Assembly: GCA_022653215.1 (NCBI GenBank)
Contig: JALCSJ010000002.1
Span: 1-39,814 of the forward strand
Source of the DNA: Acidaminococcaceae bacterium
GTDB taxonomy: Bacteria > Bacillota > Negativicutes > Acidaminococcales > Acidaminococcaceae
Direction: 5' to 3'
Length of the DNA: 39,814 nt
Part shown: positions 22,336 through 30,745 of the stretch, in pieces
How positions within the stretch are numbered: position 1 is the first letter of the stretch
Layout of the letters: every line of letters starts with the position of its first letter
Notes under the pieces: model-generated
What the model was told of the DNA's origin: nothing
Database searches by the model: none
What the model saw: only the letters and a program-made list of their open reading frames with translations
Made by a program: the position numbers and the translations under genes

Positions 22336-23799
22336 TTATTTTGTTTTTATAAATTCTATAGCTTTTTGCAAACGAGTCAAAGTTTTTTCTTTACCTAAAA
22401 GTACCATTACGTCAAACATGCCGGGGCTGAAAGTTCTGCCTGTTAAAGCCAGCCTGGTTGGATGGATGACCTTGCCCAGAGATAAGCCCTGTTCTGCGGC
22501 TATGTCATTGTAGGCCTGTTCAGTAGTGGTTAAATCAAACTGTGGTAAAGCAGCTAACTTGTCATAACAAATTTGCAACAGTCCTATTGTTTCAGGTTTG
22601 AAATGTTTAGCCACACCTTTTTCTTCATATTCCGTAACATCCTTAAAGAAATATGTAGAAGCGTCAACTAATTCCAGCAGAGTTTTCACTCGCACTCTTA
22701 CCACATCAATCAAATGAGCAAAAAATTCTTTGTTGTCATTAATAAAAGCATCATCCACCAGACCTGCTGCCTTAAAGAAAGGTGTAGCCGCCGCCACGAT
22801 ATTAGCCAAAGGCAATGTTGATAAATACTGACCATTCAGCCAGGTAAGCTTTTTGGTATCGTAAATAGCAGCTTTTTTTGACATCTTGCTGAAATCAAAG
22901 ACCTTTACAGTATCAGCCAAGGTAAAGATTTCATCATTACTGCCCGGTGCCCAGCCTAACAAAGTCAGATAGTTTATAATGGCTTCCGGCAAATACCCTT
23001 GATCCCTAAATTCTTCTACTGAAGTAGCTCCATGGCGTTTAGAAAGCTTGCTTCTATCCGGAGCCAAAATCATAGGCATATGACCAAATTGAGGCACTTT
23101 ATATCCTAATGCTTCATAAACTAAAATTTGTTTAGGAGTATTGGACAAATGTTCTTCCGCTCTTAATACATGGGTAATTCCCATAAAATGGTCATCAATA
23201 ACCACAGCGAAATTATAAGTGGGAATTCCATTGCTTTTCATAATAACAAAATCATCAAACTGATCCATGTTGAAATCTACGTCACCATGAATTAAATCAT
23301 GAACAGTAATAGTACCTTCCAAAGGAATCTTAATCCGCACAGAATATTTTTCCCCTGCAGCAGCACGTTTCTTGGCTTCTTCCACAGGAATATCCCGGCA
23401 TGTTCTGGCATAGCGGAAAGGTTGTTTCAGTTCTCTTTGTTTTTCTCTTTGGGCTTCCAAATCCTCAGTAGTACAAAAACAATAGTAAGCCTTACCCTCG
23501 TCTAAAAGCTGTTGGCAATACTTTTTATATAAGTCAAAACGCTGTGATTGATAATAGGGGCCCTTGTCTCCGCCTACTTCCGGTCCTTCGTCCCAGTTAA
23601 GGCCCAGCCATTTTAAGCTAGTCAGGATTTGGCTCACAGAATCTTCTTTTAATCTTTCTTGATCAGTATCTTCAATACGTAAAACCATTTTTCCTTTATG
23701 GCTTTTGGCAAACAGCCAATTAAACAATGCCGTTCTGGCACCGCCAATATGCAAATATCCGGTAGGACTTGGTGCAAATCTCACCCTGACTTCTTCCAT
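22336..23799 (-). CDS. gltX: glutamyl-tRNA synthetase, copy 1
   Basis: A 487-residue class I synthetase charging glutamate. It has APSPTGYLHIGGARTALF (HIGH motif, about residues 9-26), a zinc site CFC...Y..TC in the SC-fold insert, and KLSKRHGATSV (KMSKS loop, about 245). The C-terminal anticodon-binding domain is present. A second GluRS gene, of similar length but clearly divergent, lies at 29255-30724. With two copies, one often charges tRNA-Glu and the other tRNA-Gln (to be amidated by GatCAB), or both are non-discriminating; the sequence alone does not decide. It has a likely own promoter at 23835-23862. Confidence 0.95.
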   Translation of the reverse strand: MEEVRVRFAPSPTGYLHIGGARTALFNWLFAKSHKGKMVLRIEDTDQERLKEDSVSQILTSLKWLGLNWDEGPEVGGDKGPYYQSQRFDLYKKYCQQLLDEGKAYYCFCTTEDLEAQREKQRELKQPFRYARTCRDIPVEEAKKRAAAGEKYSVRIKIPLEGTITVHDLIHGDVDFNMDQFDDFVIMKSNGIPTYNFAVVIDDHFMGITHVLRAEEHLSNTPKQILVYEALGYKVPQFGHMPMILAPDRSKLSKRHGATSVEEFRDQGYLPEAIINYLTLLGWAPGSNDEIFTLADTVKVFDFSKMSKKAAIYDTKKLTWLNGQYLSTLPLANIVAAATPFFKAAGLVDDAFINDNKEFFAHLIDVVRVRVKTLLELVDASTYFFKDVTEYEEKGVAKHFKPETIGLLQICYDKLAALPQFDLTTTEQAYNDIAAEQGLSLGKVIHPTRLALTGRTFSPGMFDVMVLLGKEKTLTRLQKAIEFIKTK

Positions 23800-23834
23800 C
23801 TATTTCACGCCTTCCTATATTTATTACTTAATTT

Positions 23835-23862
23835 ATTATATCACAAACATTCTATATTGAAA
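23835..23862 (-). promoter_or_regulatory. possible promoter of gltX copy 1
   Basis: On the minus strand TATAAT (23840-23835) is preceded by TGA, an extended -10; a weak -35 TTTCAA lies 16 bases upstream at the helicase stop codon. Confidence 0.4.
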
Positions 23863-25353
23863 TTATTTGTTTTTACTCTTAGTTGCTTTAGAATATCTGC
23901 CACCGGTTCTGGAAGTTTTACCTTTCGCTTTAAACGTTCTGCCACCCATTCCGGTTTTTCTGTCTTCTGTCTTAAATTTTCTCTCCCCGGTCCTAGCTGT
24001 TCTGCCACCGGTCTTAGAGGTCCTGCCTTCTTCTCTGAATGTTCTGCTACTAGACCTGGCTGCTCTGTCTTCTTCCGGGAACTTCTTATCCTGCTTGGAC
24101 TCTTTAGTTTTTAGCTTATCACGTTTTCTGGAAGCTTCTGCATATTTAGTACCACGTTTATTAGGTCCTACAGCACTTTTCCCCCGTTTGGGAATAGCCT
24201 TCTTTTTGGTGACAGGTTTTCTGGTTCTGGTTACGGTTTTGCCTTCTAAGTTCTGCCGTTCCATACTAATGCCCAATTTTTTTTCAATGTTAAGCAGCCA
24301 TTTACCGTCTTCGACTGTATAGAAAGTAACCGCAATACCGTCTCTGCCGGCTCTGGCCGTTCTACCCACTCTATGGACATACCAGTCAGGATCATGAGGA
24401 ATATCATAATTTACCACATGAGTAATACCCTCCACGTCCAAACCACGAGCCGCAATATCACTGGCCACTAAAATCTGGAGTTTAGCAGTACGGAAATTTT
24501 TCATAACATTGCGCCGTTTCACCTGAGACATATCTCCATGAAGCACGTCAACGTTGCATCCTTTGCTATAAAGGTAGTCATTAAGTTCTATGGCTCTTTC
24601 CTTACTGTCGCAAAAAACCAGCATTAAAAAAGGATTATAGCGCTCTATAAGCTCCAATAAAGCTTCCGGTTTGTGTTCTTGATTAACTTTAATGCAAATC
24701 TGCTGGATTTTGTCAGCGGTAACTCGTTCCGGATTAATATCAATAAGCAAACCATTGGTTGTAAGAGCCTTACCTAGTTTTTGCACTTCTTCATTTACTG
24801 TGGCAGAGCATAGCATGGTCTGATGCTTTTGCGGCATCATGGCAAGTAAAGCTTCAATATCCTGTCCGAAACCATATTTCAGCATTTCGTCAACCTCATC
24901 CAGGACAAGATAAGTTACGCCGCCCAGATTAGTATTCCCCTTGCGAATATGGTCCAAAAGTCTGCCCGGAGTACCAATCAAAATATGTGCTTTCCCCGCC
25001 AGTTTCTTTTTCTGTTCTTCAAAATCTCTGCCGCCGGTTACAGCTAAAGCATTAATGCCGGAATCGCCTACCAGTTTTTTGATTTCTCCTGCTGTCTGCT
25101 GAGCTAATTCCCTTGTGGGAGATAAGATTAGAGCCTGAACATATTTCTTATTAACGTCAATTTTTTCCATAAGGGGAATCACAAAGGCCAAGGTCTTGCC
25201 AACCCCGGTCTGTGCCCTGGCAATCACATCCCTGCCTCCTAAAAGTGCGGGAATAGCCCTTTCCTGTACCTGGGTAGGTTTATCTTTGCCTGTTTCATGC
25301 AATAGTTCTACTGTTCTATCACAAACCTTCAATTGAGTAAAGCCATTAGTCAT
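23863..25353 (-). CDS. DEAD-box family ATP-dependent RNA helicase with DEVD motif and basic tail
   Basis: A 496-residue superfamily 2 RNA helicase, likely acting in ribosome assembly or RNA decay. Motifs run in order: the Q-motif region FTQLKV...KPTQVQ, motif I AQTGVGKT (47-54), TPGRLLD, motif II DEVD (152-155) in place of DEAD, motif III SAT (183-185), ARGLD and HRVGRTARAG (motif VI). From about residue 385 the protein is a low-complexity basic tail with recurring GGRT/KTGGR/RTGER units, typical of RNA-binding extensions. ATG 25353 follows AGGAGGAG. Only 26 bases separate the start from the stem of the tRNA-operon terminator, so no separate promoter can be placed; expression probably depends on readthrough. 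gltX copy 1 follows 63 bases downstream. Confidence 0.93.
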   Translation of the reverse strand: MTNGFTQLKVCDRTVELLHETGKDKPTQVQERAIPALLGGRDVIARAQTGVGKTLAFVIPLMEKIDVNKKYVQALILSPTRELAQQTAGEIKKLVGDSGINALAVTGGRDFEEQKKKLAGKAHILIGTPGRLLDHIRKGNTNLGGVTYLVLDEVDEMLKYGFGQDIEALLAMMPQKHQTMLCSATVNEEVQKLGKALTTNGLLIDINPERVTADKIQQICIKVNQEHKPEALLELIERYNPFLMLVFCDSKERAIELNDYLYSKGCNVDVLHGDMSQVKRRNVMKNFRTAKLQILVASDIAARGLDVEGITHVVNYDIPHDPDWYVHRVGRTARAGRDGIAVTFYTVEDGKWLLNIEKKLGISMERQNLEGKTVTRTRKPVTKKKAIPKRGKSAVGPNKRGTKYAEASRKRDKLKTKESKQDKKFPEEDRAARSSSRTFREEGRTSKTGGRTARTGERKFKTEDRKTGMGGRTFKAKGKTSRTGGRYSKATKSKNK

Positions 25354-25373
25354 TATTTCATCTCCTCCTGTTT

Positions 25374-25405
25374 AATAAAAGAGCGTCCCCAAGCCGGGAC
25401 GCTCT
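25374..25405 (-). terminator. terminator of the five-tRNA operon, upstream of the helicase
   Basis: AGAGCGTCCC (25380-25389) pairs with GGGACGCTCT (25396-25405); on the minus strand TTTTATT follows. It lies between tRNA-Leu and the helicase ribosome site. Confidence 0.85.
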
Positions 25406-25420
25406 AATGTAATATAAAAT

Positions 25421-25509
25421 TGGTGCCGAGGACCGGAATCGAACCGGTACGGGGATTTCTCTCCGAGGGATTTTAAGTCCCTTGCGTCTGCCAGTTCCGC
25501 CACCCCGGC
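25421..25509 (-). tRNA. tRNA-Leu (TAA)
   Basis: An 89-base class II tRNA with long variable arm, encoded CCA, a 7-bp acceptor stem GCCGGGG/CCTCGGC (one G-U), anticodon TAA in the loop and a normal T-arm GGTTCGATTCC. It is the last gene of the five-tRNA operon. Confidence 0.95.
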
Positions 25510-25516
25510 ATATAGA

Positions 25517-25590
25517 TGGAGGCGACACCCAGAATCGAACTGGGGATAAAGGTTTTGCAGACCTCTGCCTTACCGCTTGGCTATGTCGCC
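25517..25590 (-). tRNA. tRNA-Cys (GCA)
   Basis: A 74-base tRNA with acceptor GGCGACA/TGTCGCC, discriminator T, encoded CCA and anticodon GCA. It is fourth in the operon. Confidence 0.95.
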
Positions 25591-25605
25591 AGACATATTA
25601 AAAAA

Positions 25606-25680
25606 TGGAGCGGAAAACGAGACTCGAACTCGCGACCCCAACCTTGGCAAGGTTGTGCTCTACCACTGAGCTATTTCCGC
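25606..25680 (-). tRNA. tRNA-Gly (GCC), copy 1
   Basis: A 75-base tRNA with acceptor GCGGAAA/TTTCCGC, anticodon GCC in CTTGCCAAG and encoded CCA. It is identical, base for base, to the copy at 35857-35931. Confidence 0.96.
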
Positions 25681-25686
25681 AAAACA

Positions 25687-25762
25687 TGGTGCCTCAGAGC
25701 AGAATCGAACTGCTGACACAGGGATTTTCAGTCCCTTGCTCTACCAACTGAGCTACCGAGGC
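25687..25762 (-). tRNA. tRNA-Phe (GAA)
   Basis: A 76-base tRNA with acceptor GCCTCGG/CTGAGGC, anticodon GAA in CTGAAAA and encoded CCA. Charged by the PheST enzyme encoded at 36-39.6 kb. Confidence 0.95.
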
Positions 25763-25766
25763 ATTA

Positions 25767-25844
25767 TGGCGACCCAGGACGGACTTGAACCGACGATCTC
25801 CGCCGTGACAGGGCGGCATTCTAAACCAACTGAACTACTGGGCC
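25767..25844 (-). tRNA. tRNA-Asp (GTC), copy 1
   Basis: A 78-base tRNA with acceptor GGCCCAG/CTGGGTC, anticodon GTC in CTGTCAC and encoded CCA. It is first in the operon and identical to the copy at 35935-36012. Confidence 0.96.
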
Positions 25845-25874
25845 ATTACCAACACACAAAGTGTCGACTTAGAT

Positions 25875-25903
25875 ATTATATGGTAAATTACATTTTATGT
25901 CAA
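25875..25903 (-). promoter_or_regulatory. consensus promoter of the five-tRNA operon
   Basis: TTGACA (25903-25898), exactly 17 bases, TATAAT (25880-25875) on the minus strand: a full-consensus sigma-A promoter, as expected for stable RNA. Confidence 0.9.
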
Positions 25904-25931
25904 GCAAGTAATTTTTTTTTTGCTTTTTAAC

Positions 25932-26615
25932 TTAAATGCTATGATCCGCCTTGCTAATTTTTCCCAGTGTTGCTGTTAATTTAGTCTTCAGTTTTTTCTC
26001 CAGAGCAGCTAAAGTTTTGCTGTCGTAGGCCTTAGTTGCGTGAAAAACACTGCCGATTTTCACTTCACCGAAAAATTCCTCTCTGAACCGATTGTAATAA
26101 ATAACAAATTGGTCCTGATGTGCAAAATCCGAATAATCCAGCATAATAATTGAACCGTTAAGATAGTCAATAGCATGGGCAGGTTTGATATATAAGGTAA
26201 ACTTACCGATTTTTTCCGGCAAGTTATTTCCGTATTCCCATGTCAGTATCTTTTTATCTGCCACCATTTCCCCTAAATTAACCTTGGTTGGATCAGTAGT
26301 TTCTGCCAAAATTTTCGGCAGAGCCTCTTTGACTTTTTTGGCAAATTCATCCTTTTCTTTGTAAATATACCGTATGTCCCGATAAATATTCATGCCGATT
26401 TTTCGCACCAAAATATAATCAAAGGTTTCGGATGTATAGATAATGTCCGCTCCTGCATTAGTTTCAGCATCATAGTAGGAACAGATTGTCAATATCTTGC
26501 CCTCGATTGTGCCAGGCTCTGTTTTTTTGAAATCACCAATCTGAGCAGGCAAATTCTTAATAAAATCCCATTCTTTGGCCGCTGCAGCTATTTCATCTAT
26601 GGAAGCATATCCCAT
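25932..26615 (-). CDS. unknown protein with an internal duplication
   Basis: A 227-residue protein I do not recognise. It has no signal peptide, no transmembrane segment and no cysteine cluster, so it is probably cytosolic. Two halves look related: each begins with the pattern N-L-P-x-x-I-G-x-F (NLPAQIGDF at 21-29, NLPEKIGKF at 131-139), continues with strand-like hydrophobic segments and a stretch rich in Tyr, Phe and Arg, and ends in a charged helix (KKVKEALPKIL near 93-103, LEKKLKTKL near 205-213). This suggests a two-repeat alpha/beta fold. ATG 26615 follows AGGAGA. It is the last gene of the PIN-ispDF-gltX-cysS-mrnC-thyX operon, 15 bases after thyX. No terminator separates it from the tRNA promoter. 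Function unknown. Confidence 0.7.
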   Translation of the reverse strand: MGYASIDEIAAAAKEWDFIKNLPAQIGDFKKTEPGTIEGKILTICSYYDAETNAGADIIYTSETFDYILVRKIGMNIYRDIRYIYKEKDEFAKKVKEALPKILAETTDPTKVNLGEMVADKKILTWEYGNNLPEKIGKFTLYIKPAHAIDYLNGSIIMLDYSDFAHQDQFVIYYNRFREEFFGEVKIGSVFHATKAYDSKTLAALEKKLKTKLTATLGKISKADHSI

Positions 26616-26630
26616 CTTGTTCTTCTCCTA

Positions 26631-27332
26631 TTATTTCTTTTCTTGTTGTGCCTTCTCTGCTAAAATTTTAGCTAATCGTCCGCAGGACATTTTACCCTCG
26701 TGACAGGCTAGTTGTGTAACACAGGTAGGACCCGCCTTGGCAAAAAGGATAGGTGCTACTGTTCTTACTTCTTCCAGCATTTTATTTGCTAATTCCCTTA
26801 TTTCCCATTGTGCTCTGTTGCAGCAGCGCAGTTCAAAAAAGTGCAGTAAGCTTCTGGCATTCATTGTTACCACAATTTTAGTTTCTGCCGCATTGGGCAA
26901 AATATACCTGGCATCCTCTGCAGGAATACCTTCCTCGGTAAATTCATTATATAAATCTTGAATTTCTTGACATAAAGCTGCAAATTTTTTCTTGGCTTCC
27001 GGATTGGCCTCAATGGTATGGGGAATAATCATTTCGAAATTATGTTCCTTCACATACCGCTGAGATTGCTGTGAATAAGAAGCAATGCGATGACGTACCA
27101 ATTGATGTGTCAGCACCCGGGAAACTCCCTCTATAGCAAAGGTAAAGGAAACATGCTCAAAAGTAGAAGTATGCCCCATGGCACCTAATTGTCTGACCAA
27201 TTTAGCAATTTGTTCCTCAGACATTTTTTCTTCCAATTCGGCAGCACCAATGGGTGAATAACATAATCTGGCACTCATTGCCACTGTTTTATCAGGTTCC
27301 GGAGTATATCTTAAAAGTTTGACCTCCATCAT
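26631..27332 (-). CDS. thyX: flavin-dependent thymidylate synthase
   Basis: A 233-residue FAD enzyme that makes dTMP from dUMP using methylene-tetrahydrofolate and NADPH; this is the ThyA-independent route. The ThyX signature appears as RHRIASYSQQSQRY (80-93), matching RHRxxSxNxxSxR with Gln in place of Asn. PAEDARYILPNAAET follows, then MNARSLLHFFELRCCNRAQWEIR in the dUMP-binding part. The C-terminus carries a Cys-rich stretch (CVTQLACHEGKMSCG), common in clostridial ThyX. Its ATG overlaps the mrnC stop by four bases (ATGA), so the two are coupled. Confidence 0.96.
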   Translation of the reverse strand: MMEVKLLRYTPEPDKTVAMSARLCYSPIGAAELEEKMSEEQIAKLVRQLGAMGHTSTFEHVSFTFAIEGVSRVLTHQLVRHRIASYSQQSQRYVKEHNFEMIIPHTIEANPEAKKKFAALCQEIQDLYNEFTEEGIPAEDARYILPNAAETKIVVTMNARSLLHFFELRCCNRAQWEIRELANKMLEEVRTVAPILFAKAGPTCVTQLACHEGKMSCGRLAKILAEKAQQEKK

Positions 27333-27811
27333 TTTTTCTTTCCCCCATTTTCTTGTAAGGCTTTTTGTATTACGGCAAAAGAAAAGTCCAAAATCTCTTC
27401 TAGACGAGTTTCTTTCTCAAGTAAGTATAAATATCCCACCAAGGCTTCAAAAGCCGTTCCTTGGCGATATTGGCGCACTGTGGCGCTTTTTGGAACCTGG
27501 GACTTAGTGTTCCTGCCTCTTTTCGCTACAGCCTTTTCTTCATCAGTAAGAATCTCCTCCAATGCATCCATAGCTTTAGCCTGCATAACGGCCGAAACTA
27601 TTTTGGCATCCAGGTCATGAATTATTCTTACCTGTCCTGAAGTAGGTAAAACCCTAAGGCGTACATAGGTAGAAAACACTACATCACCTATGTAAGCCAA
27701 TAAAATTGGATTTAACTGCCCCGGTTCTTTTAAAGTTTGCTTTGTACCGCATAAGGACAAAGCATGTTCTTTTAAATGCTGATACTGAGTAAATTTCACT
27801 GCTTTTTCCAC
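27329..27811 (-). CDS. mrnC: mini-ribonuclease III
   Basis: A 160-residue RNase III-type nuclease without an RNA-binding domain, which in Bacillus matures 23S rRNA ends. The catalytic signature LLAYIGDVVFSTYVR holds the conserved Asp43, and a second acidic motif lies in QYRQGTAFEALVGYLYL. It starts at GTG 27811 (site AAGGAG), overlapping the end of cysS by 16 bases, and its stop overlaps thyX by four. This cysS-mrnC order is the same as in Bacillus subtilis. Confidence 0.94.
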   Translation of the reverse strand: MEKAVKFTQYQHLKEHALSLCGTKQTLKEPGQLNPILLAYIGDVVFSTYVRLRVLPTSGQVRIIHDLDAKIVSAVMQAKAMDALEEILTDEEKAVAKRGRNTKSQVPKSATVRQYRQGTAFEALVGYLYLLEKETRLEEILDFSFAVIQKALQENGGKKK

Positions 27812-29241
27812 CGAACTCCTTGAGGAGTATCTTCTAATACAATGCCCTTGGCTGCCAGTTCATCACGAATAGCATCCGCTTTAGCGAAATCCTTAGCTTT
27901 TCTGGCCGTCTGACGTTCAGCTATTTTAGCTTCAATAGCCTGTTCTTCGCTTACTTCGTCAGCAGTCTTAGCCTCTGCTTTGCCGGTATTTTCCAAAATT
28001 CCGATAATGCCGGCCATTTCCTTGAACAGTTTATCCATTTGGTCAACTAATTTGCCATCGGGTTTTTGACCATCAGTCATTACAGCCTTGTGCAAAACAT
28101 TGATTTCTTTTGCCAAGGAGAACATGAAGCTAATAGCCAAAGCTGTGTTAAAGTCATCGTTCATGGCAGCAAAGAAACCTTCTCTGATTTTCTTGACATT
28201 TTCTCTTTGAGCCAGACTTGCTTCACTGGGACCCACATCAATTATTTTACTGATTTCAGCCAAATTATGCTGAGCAGTCCTCAGTCTCTCCAGACCTCTC
28301 TTGTCCTCTTCCAACCTGGCATCACTAAAGTCCAAAGGACTGCGATACTGAGTATTGAGGATAAAGAAACGTACTACTTCAGGTTCATATTTAGCCAAAA
28401 TTTCTTTTACTGTGAAGAAATTACCCAGAGACTTGGACATTTTTTCTTCGTTAATAGTAATAAAGCCATTATGAACCCAATATTTAACAAAAGGATGGCA
28501 GCCGGTGCAGCCTTCTGATTGAGCAATTTCATTTTCATGATGAGGGAATATTAAATCGCTGCCGCCCCCATGAAAATCGAAAGTTTTGCCCAGATATTTC
28601 ATGCTCATGGTAGAGCATTCAATATGCCAGCCGGGACGGCCTTTGCCCCAGGGACTATCCCAGGACGGCTCTCCCGGTTTTGCTGCTTTCCATAAGGCAA
28701 AATCCATAGGATTTTCTTTCCTGTCGTCTACATCCACTCTGGCCCCGGCCATCATATCGTCTAAATTACGGCCGCTTAATTCACCATAGTACTTAAATTT
28801 CTTAACCCTGTAATATACGTCTCCGTCCACAACATAACCATACCCGTTGTCAATCAGGTTTTGGACAGTCTTAATGATATCAGGAATATGTTCTGATACT
28901 CTGGGATAAATATGGGCTCTCTTTACATTCAGCTTGTCCATTACTTCGAAATAAGCATCAATGTACCTGTTGCAGATAACATCCCAGGTAACCCCTTCTT
29001 CATTTGCTTTATTAATAATCTTATCGTCAATATCCGTAAAATTTTGCACATGAGTTACATCATAACCTTCGTGCTCAAGAAACCGCCTAATAACATCCCA
29101 GGTAACAAAAGGACGGGCATTACCCACATGGGGGTCATTGTAAGGAGTAACACCGCAGACATAAATGCCTACCTTACCGGGCTCCTTGGGAACGAACTCT
29201 TCTTTTCTCCTGCTCATTGTATTATAGACTTGAATAGTCAT
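27796..29241 (-). CDS. cysS: cysteinyl-tRNA synthetase
   Basis: A 481-residue class I synthetase. Cys29 in YVCGVTPY is a zinc ligand; PHVGNARP (37-44) is the HIGH motif; GWHIECSTMS carries further zinc ligands; KMSKSLGNF is the KMSKS loop. The C-terminal helix bundle that reads the anticodon is present. It lies 13 bases after gltX copy 2 and overlaps mrnC. The cysE gene that lies between gltX and cysS in Bacillus is absent. Its substrate tRNA-Cys is encoded 2.2 kb downstream. Confidence 0.97.
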   Translation of the reverse strand: MTIQVYNTMSRRKEEFVPKEPGKVGIYVCGVTPYNDPHVGNARPFVTWDVIRRFLEHEGYDVTHVQNFTDIDDKIINKANEEGVTWDVICNRYIDAYFEVMDKLNVKRAHIYPRVSEHIPDIIKTVQNLIDNGYGYVVDGDVYYRVKKFKYYGELSGRNLDDMMAGARVDVDDRKENPMDFALWKAAKPGEPSWDSPWGKGRPGWHIECSTMSMKYLGKTFDFHGGGSDLIFPHHENEIAQSEGCTGCHPFVKYWVHNGFITINEEKMSKSLGNFFTVKEILAKYEPEVVRFFILNTQYRSPLDFSDARLEEDKRGLERLRTAQHNLAEISKIIDVGPSEASLAQRENVKKIREGFFAAMNDDFNTALAISFMFSLAKEINVLHKAVMTDGQKPDGKLVDQMDKLFKEMAGIIGILENTGKAEAKTADEVSEEQAIEAKIAERQTARKAKDFAKADAIRDELAAKGIVLEDTPQGVRWKKQ

Positions 29242-29254
29242 AACCTTCTCCTTT

Positions 29255-30724
29255 CTATTTTATGCCGGCCTTTTTCAGGCTAGCCTCCATACGTTGTTTT
29301 GTCCGTTCTGCCCCTAAAAGGGGAATCATTTCCACCAGTTCAGGACCATGCTGATTACCGGTTAAAGCAACTCTTACCGGCATATAAACATGCTTGCCGT
29401 TTAATTTTGTAGTTTTTTGAATGGTCTTAAACATAGCTTTTACCGTAGGACCATCTAAAGTTGCAGCTTCTGCTAATTCTTTGAAGAACATATCCATTAC
29501 AGTAGGAACAGTTTCCTCTTTCAAGACATCTGCCGCTTCCTGTGTTTCAAAGTCAAAATTGTCATTGAAATATAGGGCAACAGCCGGAGGAATTTGGGCA
29601 CCAAATTCCACTTGCGTTTGAGCAGTGGCTACAACTTTTTCCAGCCAGGCTAATTTTTCGCCGGTTTCCTCTCCTGTCATGTAACCTGCTTTTACCATGA
29701 ATGGTTTAGCCAAAGCGAAGAAATCTTCAGGTGTCATTTGTTTAATATAATGTGCATTAATCCAGTTTAATTTTTCAATATCAAAAACTGCCGGATTTTT
29801 TGCTACATGTTTCATATTAAAAGCTTTAATTAATTCTTCTGTAGTAAATATTTCCTGCTCATCGGTAGGAGCCCAGCCCAAAAGTGCCAGGAAGTTAACC
29901 AGAGCATGGGGCAAATACCCTAATTGCCTGTATTGATCACAGGAAGTAGCACCATGCCGCTTGCTCATTTTCTTTTTGTCTTTACCCAAAATCAAGGAAA
30001 TATGACCAAATTCCGGCCGTTTAAATCCCAGGGCATCATAAACCAATAATTGTCTGGGAGTGTTGGATAAATGCTCCTCAGCTCTGATTACATGGGTGAT
30101 GTGCATCAGAGAATCATCGATAACTACTGCATAGTTATAAGTAGGGATGCCATCAGCTTTTACAATAACAAAATCACCGATGCCGTCAGAATCAAAATGC
30201 ACTTCTCCCCGCACCAGATCATTAAATGTTAAATCTACTCCTTCAGGAACACGGAAACGAATAGTGGGTTTTCTGCCTTCTGCTTCAAATTTTGCTCTCT
30301 GTTCAGGAGTAAGGTTTCTGCACTTACCCATGTAGCGAGGCATTTTACCGGCAGCCGTAAGAGCTTCTCTTTCTGCTTCCAGTTCTTCCGGAGAGCAGTA
30401 ACAATAATAAGCCTTGCCTTCTGCCAATAATTGGTCCGTATACTTTTTGTAAATATCCAGACGTTCCATTTGACGATAAGGTCCGTAAGGTCCACCTACG
30501 TCAACGCCCTCATCCCAGTTGATGCCCAGCCATTTTAGAGCATTTTTTATATTTTCTTCGTATTCGGGCTTAGAACGGTCTCTGTCCGTATCTTCAATAC
30601 GCAGGACCATTTTCCCTCCTAATTTCTTAGCTAAAAGCCAGTTAAACAAAGCACTTCTGGCTCCGCCAATATGAAAAGGTCCCGTAGGACTGGGTGCAAA
30701 TCTTACACGTATTTCATTATCCAT
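29255..30724 (-). CDS. gltX: glutamyl-tRNA synthetase, copy 2
   Basis: A 489-residue class I synthetase with FAPSPTGPFHIGGARSALF (9-27), a zinc site CYC...Y..KC and KKMSKRHGATS (about 250). It is similar in design to the enzyme at 22336-23799 but with different sequence throughout, so the duplication is old or one copy was acquired. This copy occupies the conserved ispDF-gltX-cysS position seen in Bacillus and is therefore the likely ancestral GluRS. The first copy may be the tRNA-Gln-directed or redundant enzyme (inference). Confidence 0.95.
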   Translation of the reverse strand: MDNEIRVRFAPSPTGPFHIGGARSALFNWLLAKKLGGKMVLRIEDTDRDRSKPEYEENIKNALKWLGINWDEGVDVGGPYGPYRQMERLDIYKKYTDQLLAEGKAYYCYCSPEELEAEREALTAAGKMPRYMGKCRNLTPEQRAKFEAEGRKPTIRFRVPEGVDLTFNDLVRGEVHFDSDGIGDFVIVKADGIPTYNYAVVIDDSLMHITHVIRAEEHLSNTPRQLLVYDALGFKRPEFGHISLILGKDKKKMSKRHGATSCDQYRQLGYLPHALVNFLALLGWAPTDEQEIFTTEELIKAFNMKHVAKNPAVFDIEKLNWINAHYIKQMTPEDFFALAKPFMVKAGYMTGEETGEKLAWLEKVVATAQTQVEFGAQIPPAVALYFNDNFDFETQEAADVLKEETVPTVMDMFFKELAEAATLDGPTVKAMFKTIQKTTKLNGKHVYMPVRVALTGNQHGPELVEMIPLLGAERTKQRMEASLKKAGIK

Positions 30725-30745
30725 AATTCTATGCCTCCAAAAATT

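Noticed and set aside
23863..24200. Repeated short units in the helicase tail as a CRISPR-like or mobile repeat
   Set aside because: They are degenerate codon-level repeats encoding a Gly/Arg/Lys tail in frame, with no regular spacers.
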